This document shows, one piece after another, positions 11,204 to 21,834 of a stretch of 64,000 nt of DNA. The stretch is from Thauera aromatica K172. GTDB lineage: Bacteria > Pseudomonadota > Gammaproteobacteria > Burkholderiales > Rhodocyclaceae. The translations under genes and the position numbers were made by a program. The first letter of the stretch is position 1, and each line of letters starts with the position of its first letter. The stretch covers positions 1,798,001-1,862,000 of the forward strand of contig NZ_CP028339.1 of NCBI RefSeq assembly GCF_003030465.1, in the 5' to 3' direction. The notes under the pieces were generated by a model. The model was not told the origin of the DNA. It searched no databases and was given only the letters and a program-made list of their open reading frames with translations.

Positions 11204-11227
11204 AACCGCCCTTCGGGGCGGTTTTTT
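11204..11227 (+). terminator. Intrinsic terminator of ppsA
   Basis: Perfect eight-base-pair stem AACCGCCC/GGGCGGTT with a TTCG tetraloop followed by a run of T. It lies 32 bp after the ppsA stop codon. Confidence 0.93.
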
Positions 11228-11298
11228 CGTCTGCAGTGGCGATGATGCACCTGCCCGGAACAAGCGCATAATGTGCCCGTCCTGGAACGGGCTGGCTC

Positions 11299-14200
11299 AT
11301 GATGAATGATGATCCGCGTGCGCAATCGGAAGAATCGTGCGGTGCTGCCAGCCGGGACAGGGGCGCGTTGCACGCCAAGATGCAGGCGCTCGACTGTCTC
11401 GCCACCCATTATGCGCTGCTCTCGGGGACGGCTTTTTACCAGGCAGTGTGCCGGCACCTGGCCGAAGCGCTCGAACTCGACAGGGTGTGCGTGGGGCGGC
11501 TCGAACCCGGCGGCGAGACCGTGGCGGTGGTTGCGGGCTGGGCCTTCGGCCAGCCGTTGGCGCCGTATTCCTACCGCCTGGAAGGTACGCCCTGTGCCGA
11601 GGTGGTCGGCTGGGCGACCTGCATCCATCCCGCGGGGGTGGCGTCGCGCTTTCCCGGTGACCCGGAACTGGCCGCGAACGGCATCGAGTCCTACTGCGGG
11701 GTGCCGCTTTTCGCCCGCGACGGCAGCGCGCTCGGCCTGATCGTGGGGCTGGGGCGTCGTCCGCTGCGCGATTGCGGATATGTCTGCGCCCTGATCGAAA
11801 TCTTCGACGACCGGGTCAGCGCCGAAATGCAGCGCGAACGCGCCGAAGCGGCCCTGACCCGGCGCGTCGCCTTCGAGCGCCTGGTGTCGGGGGTGGCCTC
11901 CGAGCTCATCCTCGCCTGTCCGGAGCAGCTCGATGCGGTGCTCATCCAGGCCCTGGGCGAAATCGGCGAGTTCGCCGCCGCCGACCGCGTGTATGTGTTC
12001 CAGATGACGGCCGACGGTGGGGCGGTCGACAACACCCACGAGTGGTGCGCGCCGGGAATCGAGCCGCAGCGGGAGAGCCTGCAGGGCATCCCGTTCGACG
12101 ACCGGCTGATGTTCAGCCGGCGCATGCGGCGCTTCGAGATCGTCGATATTCCGCGGGTCGAAGACCTTGCCGACGAGGACGGCCTCGATCGCAAGATCCT
12201 GGCGGCGCAGTCGATCCAGTCGCTGCTCGCGGTGCCGATGGCGGCCGAAGGGCGGCTCATCGGCTTCATCGGGCTGGATAGCGTTCGTACCCCGCGGGTC
12301 TGGTCGGACGAGGAAAAGACGCTGCTCACCCTCGCCGGCAACGCCATCACCGGAGTGCTCGAACGCAAGCGTGCGCACGACACCCTGCGCGACAGCGAGG
12401 CGCGCTACCGCCTGGTGGTGGAGAGCGTGAAGGAGGTCATCTTCCAGACCGATGCCGGTGGCTGCTGGACTTTTCTCAACAGCGCATGGGCGGACGTCAC
12501 CGGTCATCGCGTAGGCATGACCCTGGGAACCCGCTTTCTTGATTACGTCCATCCCGACGACCGCGAGCAGCACCGTGCCTGGTTCGAGCGCCTGATCCGG
12601 CGTGAAATCCAGGCCTGCTGCCTGGTCGTGCGCTATTTGCGGATCGGGGGTGGGTTCTGCTGGGTTGAAGTCAATGCCCGTTCAATCGCCGACACGGGCG
12701 GCAGCATCGTCGGCATTTCGGGAACGCTGAACGACGTCACGGCGCAAAAGGAGCACGAGTCCCAGCTCGAGTACATCGCCCATTACGACGCACTGACCGG
12801 GCTGCCGAACCGGGTGCTGCTGCACGACCGGCTGCAGCGCAGCATGGTGCAGGCGCGGCGCCGCGGGCAGCAGCTGGCCGTGGCTTATATCGACCTGGAT
12901 GGGTTCAAGGCGATCAACGACGTACACGGCCACCGCGTAGGAGACCAGCTGTTGACCGTTCTGGCCACGCGCATGAAAGCCGTGCTGCGCGAGGGCGACA
13001 GCGTTTCACGCCTGGGAGGCGATGAGTTCGTCGCGGTGCTGGTCGATCTTGCCGATCTCGAAGCCGGTCTGCACCTGATCCAGCGCTTGCTGTCGGCTGT
13101 GGCGCAGAGCGTTCCGGCAGGCGGCCAGGTGCTGAAAGTGTCTGCCAGCATCGGTCTGACGCTGTATCCGCAAAGTGAGGAGGTCGATGCCGACCAGCTG
13201 CTGCGCCAGGCCGATCTGGCGATGTACCAGGCCAAGCTTGCCGGCAAGAATCGCTACCACGTTTTCGATACGGTCCAGGACCGTTGCCAGCGCGGCCGCC
13301 ACGAGAGCCTGGCGCGTATCCGCCAGGGACTGGAAGCCGGCGAGTTCATGCTCCTGTACCAGCCCAAGGTGAATATGCGCACCGGTGCGCTCAATGGCCT
13401 CGAAGCCCTGATCCGGTGGCGGCACCCCGAGCAGGGCGAACTGGAGCCGGCGTCCTTCCTGCCCGCGCTCGAGGACCATCCCCTGTCGGTCGAGCTGGGC
13501 GAATGGGTGATCAAGAACGCGCTGGAGCAGATCGGGCGCTGGAAACGGGCCGGCTTCGAAGTGCAGGTCAGCGTCAACATCAGCGCCCGCCATCTGCAGT
13601 CGCCGGATTTCATGGCGCGCCTGCAGTCGATGCTGATGGTCCATCCCGAACTGGAGGCGGGCAGCCTGGAGCTCGAGGTGCTCGAAACCAGCGCCCTCGA
13701 GAGCATGAGCCAGGTGTCGCGGATCGTCGAAGAGTGTGCCGGAATCGGCGTGTCGTTCGCCCTCGACGACTTCGGCACCGGGTATTCCTCGCTCGCCTAC
13801 CTGAAGCGCTTGCCGGCGGCGAAGCTCAAGGTCGACCAGCTTTTCGTGCGCAACATGCTCGACGACCCCGATGATCTGGCCATCCTGGAAGCGATCCTGG
13901 GGCTGGCGCACGCATTCCGGCGCGAAGTGATCGCCGAAGGCGTGGAAAGCGTGCGGCACGGCAAGCTGTTGCTGCAACTGGGGTGCGAACTGGGGCAAGG
14001 CTACGGCATCAGCCGCCCGCTGGCCGGCGACGCGGTGCCCCTGTGGGCTGCGGCCTGGTCCCTGCCGGTCGCCTGGCGCGACCGCCACCCGGTGGAGCAC
14101 GATTACGCCGCACTGCTGCGTGTCCAGGTGGAGCAGCGCGCGATGATGAACCGGCTTGCGGCGTGGGTCGCGGACGATTCCCGCAGTCCGCCGCCGCCGG

Positions 14201-14460
14201 TGTTCCGCGACGGGCGTCTGCTGCAGTGGCTGGAGTGCCTGCAGGTCGGAGCCGCGGGGCGGGGCGGACATGAAATCGCCGATCAGTACCGCCTGCTGTA
14301 TGCCCGGGTCGGAGCGCTGTTCGAGTGCTACTGGAGGCAGGACCGTGCGGGGATGGTGCGCGCCCTCGATCTCGCCCGCAGACAGCTGCGCACGGTGCAT
14401 GCGCGGATCCAGCGGCTGGTCGACGCACGCCGGGGAGGGGCGGAATGGGGACCGAACTGA
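11299..14460 (+). CDS. GAF-GAF-PAS-GGDEF-EAL cyclic-di-GMP protein
   Basis: 1053 residues. Order: GAF-like domain (about 35-180), second GAF-like domain (about 195-355), PAS (about 365-490), diguanylate cyclase domain with intact GGDEF at about 572-576, phosphodiesterase domain with EAL at about 701 and DDFGTGYSSL at about 823, then a C-terminal helical region (915-1053). Both catalytic signatures look intact, including EVLETS, KLKVDQLF and VIAEGVES in the EAL domain, so the protein could make or break cyclic di-GMP. No membrane segment is seen; sensing is probably cytoplasmic through GAF/PAS. The C-terminal 120-140 residues (with ECLQVG and ARVGALFECY) are not assigned; they recall chemoreceptor zinc-binding helices but lack a convincing ligand pattern. 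It has its own promoter region after the ppsA terminator. Confidence 0.9.
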   Translation: MMNDDPRAQSEESCGAASRDRGALHAKMQALDCLATHYALLSGTAFYQAVCRHLAEALELDRVCVGRLEPGGETVAVVAGWAFGQPLAPYSYRLEGTPCAEVVGWATCIHPAGVASRFPGDPELAANGIESYCGVPLFARDGSALGLIVGLGRRPLRDCGYVCALIEIFDDRVSAEMQRERAEAALTRRVAFERLVSGVASELILACPEQLDAVLIQALGEIGEFAAADRVYVFQMTADGGAVDNTHEWCAPGIEPQRESLQGIPFDDRLMFSRRMRRFEIVDIPRVEDLADEDGLDRKILAAQSIQSLLAVPMAAEGRLIGFIGLDSVRTPRVWSDEEKTLLTLAGNAITGVLERKRAHDTLRDSEARYRLVVESVKEVIFQTDAGGCWTFLNSAWADVTGHRVGMTLGTRFLDYVHPDDREQHRAWFERLIRREIQACCLVVRYLRIGGGFCWVEVNARSIADTGGSIVGISGTLNDVTAQKEHESQLEYIAHYDALTGLPNRVLLHDRLQRSMVQARRRGQQLAVAYIDLDGFKAINDVHGHRVGDQLLTVLATRMKAVLREGDSVSRLGGDEFVAVLVDLADLEAGLHLIQRLLSAVAQSVPAGGQVLKVSASIGLTLYPQSEEVDADQLLRQADLAMYQAKLAGKNRYHVFDTVQDRCQRGRHESLARIRQGLEAGEFMLLYQPKVNMRTGALNGLEALIRWRHPEQGELEPASFLPALEDHPLSVELGEWVIKNALEQIGRWKRAGFEVQVSVNISARHLQSPDFMARLQSMLMVHPELEAGSLELEVLETSALESMSQVSRIVEECAGIGVSFALDDFGTGYSSLAYLKRLPAAKLKVDQLFVRNMLDDPDDLAILEAILGLAHAFRREVIAEGVESVRHGKLLLQLGCELGQGYGISRPLAGDAVPLWAAAWSLPVAWRDRHPVEHDYAALLRVQVEQRAMMNRLAAWVADDSRSPPPPVFRDGRLLQWLECLQVGAAGRGGHEIADQYRLLYARVGALFECYWRQDRAGMVRALDLARRQLRTVHARIQRLVDARRGGAEWGPN

Positions 14461-14474
14461 ATCGGTTCCGAACC

Positions 14475-14500
14475 GCACCGGCGCCTTGCGGCGCCGGTGC
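14475..14500. terminator. Hairpin between convergent GGDEF-EAL and fumarase genes
   Basis: Perfect 11-bp stem GCACCGGCGCC/GGCGCCGGTGC with a TTGC loop. It lies in the 62-bp gap where the two genes meet. No T-run follows on either strand, so it may be an imperfect terminator or an mRNA 3'-end stabiliser. Confidence 0.5.
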
Positions 14501-14522
14501 CGGAGAAGCACGCAGGCGGCGC

Positions 14523-16055
14523 TCAGGCGACGCTGACCGGGATCTTCCCGATCCGGGCCTGCCATTCGCGCGGGCCGGTGTTATGCACGCTGCTGCCCTG
14601 GGCGTCGACCGCCACCGTCACCGGCATGTCCTGCACGGTGAATTCGTAGATCGCTTCCATGCCGAGATCTTCGAAGCCGACCACCTTGGCTTCCTTGATC
14701 GCCTTCGACACCAGGTAGGCGGCGCCGCCGACCGCCATCAGGTAGGCCGAGCGGTTGTCCCTGATCGCCTCGATCGCGACCGGGCCGCGTTCGGACTTGC
14801 CGATCATCGAGATCAGCCCGGTCTGCTCGAGCATCATCCGGGTGAACTTGTCCATCCGGGTCGCGGTCGTGGGGCCGGCGGGGCCGACGACTTCGTCGCG
14901 CACCGGGTCGACCGGGCCGACGTAGTAGATCACCCGGTTGGTGAAGTCGACCGGCAGCTTCTCACCCTTTTCGAGCATGTCCTGGATGCGCTTGTGCGCG
15001 GCGTCGCGGCCGGTGAGCATCTTGCCGTTGAGCAGCAGGATCTGGCCCGGCTTCCAGGAGGCGACCTCTTCCTTGGTCAGTGTGTCGAGGTTCACCCGGG
15101 TGGCGACGTTGGTGTCGGCCTTCCAGGTGACCTGCGGCCAGTCTTCGAGCCTGGGCGTGGGCAGGTGGGCGGGGCCAGAGCCGTCGAGGTGGAAATGCAC
15201 GTGGCGGGTGGCGGCACAGTTCGGGATCATCGCCACCGGCAGGCTCGCGGCATGGGTCGGGTAGTCGAGGATCTTGACGTCGAGCACGGTGGTCAGTCCG
15301 CCCAGGCCCTGGGCGCCGATGCCCAGCGCGTTGACCTTGTCCATCAGCTCCAGGCGCAGCTCCTCGGCGCGGGTCAGGGCGGCGCCAGCGGCGGCCTTGG
15401 CGCGCAGTTCGTGGATGTCGACCGGCGCCATCAGCGATTCCTTGGCCAGCAGCATCGCCTTTTCCGGCGTGCCGCCGATGCCGATGCCGAGGATCCCCGG
15501 CGGACACCAGCCCGCGCCCATCGTTGGCACCGTCTTGAGGACCCAGTCGACGATCGAGTCGGAGGGGTTGAGCAAGGCCATCTTGGTCTTGTTCTCCGAG
15601 CCGCCGCCCTTGGCCGCGCAGATCACCTCGACGCCGTCGCCGGGCACGATCTCGTAGTGCACCACGGCCGGGGTGTTGTCCTTGCTGTTGATGCGGGCGC
15701 CGGCCGGGTCGAGCAGGACCGAGGCGCGCAGTTTGTTGTCCGGGTTGTTGTAGGCGCGGCGCACGCCTTCGTTGACCATGTCCTGGACGCTCATTTTCGC
15801 GTCCCACTGCACATTCATGCCGACCTTGAGGAAGACCACGGCGATGCCGGTATCCTGGCACAGGGGGCGATGGCCTTCGGCCGCCATGCGCGAGTTGGTC
15901 AGGATCTGCGCGATCGCGTCCTTGGCGGCGGGGCTTTCCTCGCGCTCCCAGGCTTCGCCGAGTGCCTTGATGTAGTCGAGCGGGTGATAATAGCTGATGT
16001 ACTGGAACGCATCCGCAATCGACTGGATGAGGTCTTCTTCGCGAATCATCGTCAT
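14523..16055 (-). CDS. fumA: Fumarate hydratase, class I (iron-sulfur)
   Basis: 510 residues from the ATG at 16055, which has GGAGA ten bases upstream. It is the one-chain class I type, with an N-terminal alpha part (to about residue 290) and a C-terminal beta part (about 300-510). The three [4Fe-4S] ligands are Cys66 (LCQDTG), Cys184 (GWCPPGI) and Cys280 (MIPNCAATRH). It converts fumarate and malate in the TCA cycle and, being oxygen-sensitive, fits a facultatively anaerobic life. It is transcribed divergently from acsA with a 259-bp gap. Length is a little under that of E. coli FumA/FumB, with all domains present. Confidence 0.94.
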   Translation of the reverse strand: MTMIREEDLIQSIADAFQYISYYHPLDYIKALGEAWEREESPAAKDAIAQILTNSRMAAEGHRPLCQDTGIAVVFLKVGMNVQWDAKMSVQDMVNEGVRRAYNNPDNKLRASVLLDPAGARINSKDNTPAVVHYEIVPGDGVEVICAAKGGGSENKTKMALLNPSDSIVDWVLKTVPTMGAGWCPPGILGIGIGGTPEKAMLLAKESLMAPVDIHELRAKAAAGAALTRAEELRLELMDKVNALGIGAQGLGGLTTVLDVKILDYPTHAASLPVAMIPNCAATRHVHFHLDGSGPAHLPTPRLEDWPQVTWKADTNVATRVNLDTLTKEEVASWKPGQILLLNGKMLTGRDAAHKRIQDMLEKGEKLPVDFTNRVIYYVGPVDPVRDEVVGPAGPTTATRMDKFTRMMLEQTGLISMIGKSERGPVAIEAIRDNRSAYLMAVGGAAYLVSKAIKEAKVVGFEDLGMEAIYEFTVQDMPVTVAVDAQGSSVHNTGPREWQARIGKIPVSVA

Positions 16056-16314
16056 GGCGCTTGGTCTCCGGGATGACAAGGGGGCAGAATGGTGCGGCGG
16101 GACCGGGGTCCGCCAGGGAGCGGAATTCTAGCACCGCGCCGCCGCGCCCGTCGCGGGCGGGGCGGTGTAAGTCCTGTGTAAGATAAATGCCCTTAAATGC
16201 CGGCGCATCCAGGGCCTTGCCGCGACCGTCGCCCAGGCCCGTTCAAGGCTGGAACCAACCAGCCGGACCCGCGAGGGTCAGCTTCAACCATTGAATCGTT
16301 GAGGAGAGGTGAGC

Positions 16315-18279
<1,965 letters not shown>

Positions 18280-18285
18280 TTGCCG

Positions 18286-18349
18286 TGCCGGGCGGCTCTG
18301 CGCCCGGCATGAGGAGTGACAGGAGAAGGTCCGGCCACGCCGCCGGACC
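18286..18349. other. Two strong hairpins after acsA
   Basis: Two stem-loops follow the acsA stop. The first (18286-18309) is TGCCGGGCG/CGCCCGGCA with a six-base loop. The second (18328-18349) is GGTCCGGC/GCCGGACC with a six-base loop. Neither is followed by a T-run. They lie in the 193-bp acs-to-18473 gap and could slow transcription or protect the acs mRNA 3' end, setting different levels for enzyme and sensor. Confidence 0.5.
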
Positions 18350-18472
18350 GGAAGGGGAGGGAGACCGGGCGCGCCCTGCGCGCCCCCTGTCGGTGCGAAG
18401 CGCCGAATCCGCCGACAAGAGCGGACGGCGCCTTCGTCCAGCATTCACCGCGGCGGACGTCATGAGAGCTGC

Positions 18473-18673
18473 ATGATGCGCAAGGGACTTGCCGGGCAGC
18501 GCCTGGTGGCGGTGTTCATCGCCGGCCTGCTGCTGCTGAACTACCCGCTGCTGTCCTTGTTCGACCGGCCGCTGAGCGTGTTCGGGCTGCCGCTGCTCCA
18601 CGTCTATCTGTTCGGCGTGTGGCTGGGCCTGGTGATGGTCGTGGCCTGGATCGTCGAGCGCGGCGCGCGCTGA
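18473..18673 (+). CDS. Small two-helix membrane protein upstream of symporter-kinase
   Basis: 66 residues (ATG at 18473 or three bases later at 18476). Two hydrophobic segments, about residues 10-30 and 39-61, separated by a short loop LFDRPLSVFG. It resembles in size and layout the small DUF4212/DUF485-type partners often found beside sodium:solute symporters, but no clear family match can be claimed. It lies 13 bp before the symporter-kinase gene, so co-translation is likely. It may be a small subunit or stabiliser of that sensor (inference). GAGAG just before the start is a plausible ribosome site. Confidence 0.72.
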   Translation: MMRKGLAGQRLVAVFIAGLLLLNYPLLSLFDRPLSVFGLPLLHVYLFGVWLGLVMVVAWIVERGAR

Positions 18674-18686
18674 GCCGGAGACCTCG

Positions 18687-21431
18687 ATGCTGCCTGGCTG
18701 GCTGATCGTCGGAGCTTCGTTCGCTTACCTGCTGATCCTGTTCGCGATTGCGTATTTCGGCGACCGCCGCGCCGACCAGGGGCGGTCGATCATCGCCAAC
18801 CCCTGGGTCTACAGCCTTTCGCTGGCGGTGTATTGTACCGCGTGGACCTACTTCGGCAGCGTCGGGCGCGCGGCGGCAGGCGGGATCTGGTTCCTGCCCA
18901 CCTACCTGGGGCCGACCCTGGGGCTGACGCTGGCCTGGCTGGTGGTGCTGAAGATGATCCGCATCGCCCGCAGCTACCGCATCACCTCGGTCGCCGATTT
19001 TATCGCTTCGCGCTACGGCAAGAGCCACCTGCTCGGCGGCCTGGTCACGATCATCGCGGTGATCGGCATCGTGCCCTACATCGCGCTGCAGCTGAAGGCG
19101 ATCTCCAGCGCCTATGCGCTGATGATCGGCGAGCACGACATCGTGTTCCGGGTCGAGACCGCGAGCGCCGCCTGGTGGCAGGACAGCACCCTCTACATTG
19201 CGCTCGCGCTGGCCGCGTTCACCATCCTGTTCGGCACCCGCCACCTCGACACCACCGAGCGCCATGAAGGCATGGTGGCGGCGATCGCCTTCGAGTCGGT
19301 GGTGAAGCTGCTCGCCTTCCTGGCCGTGGGCGTTTATGTGACCTACTGGCTGTACGACGGCTTCGCCGACCTGTATGCGCGGGCGATGGCGCGTCCCGAG
19401 CTCGGGACGCTGCTCGTGTTCGACGGCGCCGGCCGGCTAGGGTACGGCGGCTGGTTCGCCCACGTGCTGCTGGCCATGCTGTCGATCATCTTCCTGCCGC
19501 GCCAGTTCCAGATCGCGGTGGTCGAGAACGTCAACGAACAGCACCTGCGCCGCGCGACCTGGGTCTTTCCCGCCTACCTGCTGGCGATCAACCTCTTCGT
19601 GGTCCCGATTGCGCTCGGCGGCCTGCTGCATTTCGGCCAAGGCACGGTGGACCCCGACACGTTCGTGCTGACGCTGCCGATGGCACACGACAACGCCGCC
19701 CTGGCGCTGCTCGTGTTCGTCGGCGGACTGTCGGCGGCGACCGGAATGGTCATCGTCGAGGCGATCGCGCTGTCGACCATGGTGTGCAACGACCTGGTGA
19801 TGCCGATGCTGCTGCGCAGCCGGCGCCTGGACCTGACCCGCGAGCGCGATCTCACCGGACTGCTGCTGGGCATCCGGCGCGGAGCGATCCTGGGCGTGCT
19901 GCTGCTGGGCTACCTCTATTTCCGTCTCGCCGGCGAGGCCTATGCCCTGGTCAGCATCGGCCTGATCAGCTTCGCCGCGGTGGCGCAGTTCGCCCCGGCG
20001 GTGCTCGGTGGGATGTACTGGCGGGGCGGCACGCGCGAAGGGGCGTTCGCCGGCCTCCTCGCCGGCTTCCTGGTGTGGGGCTACACCTTGATGCTGCCGT
20101 CTTTCGCCAAGTCGGGCTGGCTCGATGCGCGTTTTCTCGAATACGGCCTGTTCGACCTGTGGTGGCTGAAGCCGGAGCAACTGCTCGGCATCGGCGGCTG
20201 GGACAACATCAGCCACGCGCTGTTCTGGAGCCTGTTCGCGAATATCGGCTGCTATGTGATCGTATCCTTGCTGCGCGTGCCGACCGGTCCGGAAGCGACC
20301 CAGGGCGCGTTGTTCGTCGATGTGTTCCGGCGCGGTGCGGCGCCGCCGGCGAGCTTCTGGCGCGGCGGGGCCGAAGTGGGCGATCTGCTGCCGCTGGTTG
20401 CGCGCTTTCTCGGCCAGCGCCGCACCGAAGAGGCGTTCGGCGCCTATGCCCGGGCGCATGGTGTCGAGCACATCGGGCAACTCAGGGCCGACCCCGAACT
20501 GGTGCATTTTGCCGAAACCCTGCTTGCCGGCGCGATCGGCAGCGCCTCGGCGCGGGTGATGGTGGCGACCGTGGTGCAGGAAGAGCGCCTCGGCCTGGGC
20601 GAGGTCATGGACATTCTCGACGAGGCCTCGCAGGTGCGCGCCTACTCGCGCGAGCTCGAAGAGAAGTCGCGTGCCCTCGAGGTGGCGACCTCCGAACTGC
20701 GTGCCGCCAACGAACGGCTCAAGGAACTCGACCGCCTCAAGGACGACTTCATGTCGTCGGTGACCCATGAACTGCGCACGCCGCTGACTTCGATCCGGGC
20801 GCTCTCGGAAATGATGGTCGATGATCCCGGGATCGAGCTTGCCGACCGCCAGCGCTTCCTGGGCATCATCGTGTCCGAGACCGTGCGTCTGACCCGGCTC
20901 GTGAACCAGGTCCTGGACATGGCGAAGATCGAATCGGGTCATGCCGAGTGGCACAACACCGACATCGACATGCGCGAGCTGGTGAACCATTCGGTCGAAG
21001 CCACGCTGCAGCTGTTTCGCGACCGCGGCGCCGAAGTGCGGGTGTCGGCGCCCGATGCGGTGCCGCTGCTGCGCGCCGACCATGACCGCCTGCTGCAGGT
21101 GATGCTGAACCTGCTGTCCAATGCAGCCAAATTCGTGCCCGCGGGCAGCGGAAAGGTGGATGTGCGCCTGAGCTGCGACGGCCGCCATGTCCGTGTCGAG
21201 GTGAAGGACAACGGGCCGGGCATCGAGCCGGCGCTCGAGCCGGTGATCTTCCATAAGTTCCGCCAGGGCGGCGACGAGCGCTCGCGGCCGCAAGGCACCG
21301 GACTGGGCCTGCCGATCAGCCGGCAGATCGTCGAGCATTTCGGCGGCCGCCTGTGGCTGGAGTCGGTGCCCGGCGAAGGCGCGTGCTTTTCGTTCGAGCT
21401 GCCGCTGGTGCCTGCGTCCGCTGGCGGATGA
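18687..21431 (+). CDS. Sodium:solute symporter-type sensor histidine kinase (CbrA/CrbS-like)
   Basis: 914 residues. The first about 520 residues form a multi-helix sodium:solute symporter (SSS) domain (about 13 membrane segments). A linker and coiled coil (residues about 640-685, ELEEKSRALEVATSELRAANERL) lead to a HisKA domain with His694 in THELRTPLTSI, then a HATPase domain with an N-box (LNLLSNAAKF), DNGPGIEP and GTGLGLPIS. All kinase motifs are intact. CbrA and CrbS have this architecture; CrbS-CrbR controls acetyl-CoA synthetase in Vibrio. Here it lies downstream of acsA and 31 bp before a lone receiver, so it likely senses or responds to acetate or another small acid. No PAS domain was seen between transporter and kinase parts, unlike longer family members. 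Confidence 0.9.
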   Translation: MLPGWLIVGASFAYLLILFAIAYFGDRRADQGRSIIANPWVYSLSLAVYCTAWTYFGSVGRAAAGGIWFLPTYLGPTLGLTLAWLVVLKMIRIARSYRITSVADFIASRYGKSHLLGGLVTIIAVIGIVPYIALQLKAISSAYALMIGEHDIVFRVETASAAWWQDSTLYIALALAAFTILFGTRHLDTTERHEGMVAAIAFESVVKLLAFLAVGVYVTYWLYDGFADLYARAMARPELGTLLVFDGAGRLGYGGWFAHVLLAMLSIIFLPRQFQIAVVENVNEQHLRRATWVFPAYLLAINLFVVPIALGGLLHFGQGTVDPDTFVLTLPMAHDNAALALLVFVGGLSAATGMVIVEAIALSTMVCNDLVMPMLLRSRRLDLTRERDLTGLLLGIRRGAILGVLLLGYLYFRLAGEAYALVSIGLISFAAVAQFAPAVLGGMYWRGGTREGAFAGLLAGFLVWGYTLMLPSFAKSGWLDARFLEYGLFDLWWLKPEQLLGIGGWDNISHALFWSLFANIGCYVIVSLLRVPTGPEATQGALFVDVFRRGAAPPASFWRGGAEVGDLLPLVARFLGQRRTEEAFGAYARAHGVEHIGQLRADPELVHFAETLLAGAIGSASARVMVATVVQEERLGLGEVMDILDEASQVRAYSRELEEKSRALEVATSELRAANERLKELDRLKDDFMSSVTHELRTPLTSIRALSEMMVDDPGIELADRQRFLGIIVSETVRLTRLVNQVLDMAKIESGHAEWHNTDIDMRELVNHSVEATLQLFRDRGAEVRVSAPDAVPLLRADHDRLLQVMLNLLSNAAKFVPAGSGKVDVRLSCDGRHVRVEVKDNGPGIEPALEPVIFHKFRQGGDERSRPQGTGLGLPISRQIVEHFGGRLWLESVPGEGACFSFELPLVPASAGG

Positions 21432-21462
21432 CTTAGAATGATGCCGAGGGGGGAAACAGTGC

Positions 21463-21831
21463 ATGCACAAGAAGATTCTGATCGCCGACGATGAGCAGAA
21501 CATCGTCATTTCGCTGGAATTCCTGATGAAGCGCGAAGGCTTCGAGGTGTCGATCGCCCACGACGGCGAAGAGGCGGTGCGGAGGATCCGTGCCGAACGC
21601 CCCGACCTCGTGCTGCTCGACGTGATGATGCCGAAGAAGAGCGGCTTCGAAGTGTGCCAGGAGATCAAGGCCGATCCGGCGCTGGCCGCGGTGCGCGTGC
21701 TGATGCTGACCGCCAAGGGGCGCGACACCGAAGTCGCCAAGGGGCTCGCCCTCGGAGCCGATGCCTACATGACCAAGCCTTTCTCGACCAGGGAGCTGGT
21801 GGACAAGGTGCGCAGCCTGCTGGAGCCCTGA
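21463..21831 (+). CDS. Stand-alone response regulator receiver
   Basis: 122 residues, a receiver domain only. The acidic pocket (Asp9, Asp10), phosphorylation site Asp53 in LLDVMMP, switch Thr83 and Lys105 in MTKPF are all present. There is no output domain, so signalling must go through a partner. It follows the symporter-kinase gene by 31 bp and precedes the kinase-like/exonuclease gene by three bases, so it is the natural phosphoacceptor of the first and a candidate regulator of the second (inference). It differs from CrbR, which carries a LuxR-type DNA-binding domain. Confidence 0.93.
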   Translation: MHKKILIADDEQNIVISLEFLMKREGFEVSIAHDGEEAVRRIRAERPDLVLLDVMMPKKSGFEVCQEIKADPALAAVRVLMLTAKGRDTEVAKGLALGADAYMTKPFSTRELVDKVRSLLEP

Positions 21832-21834
21832 TCG

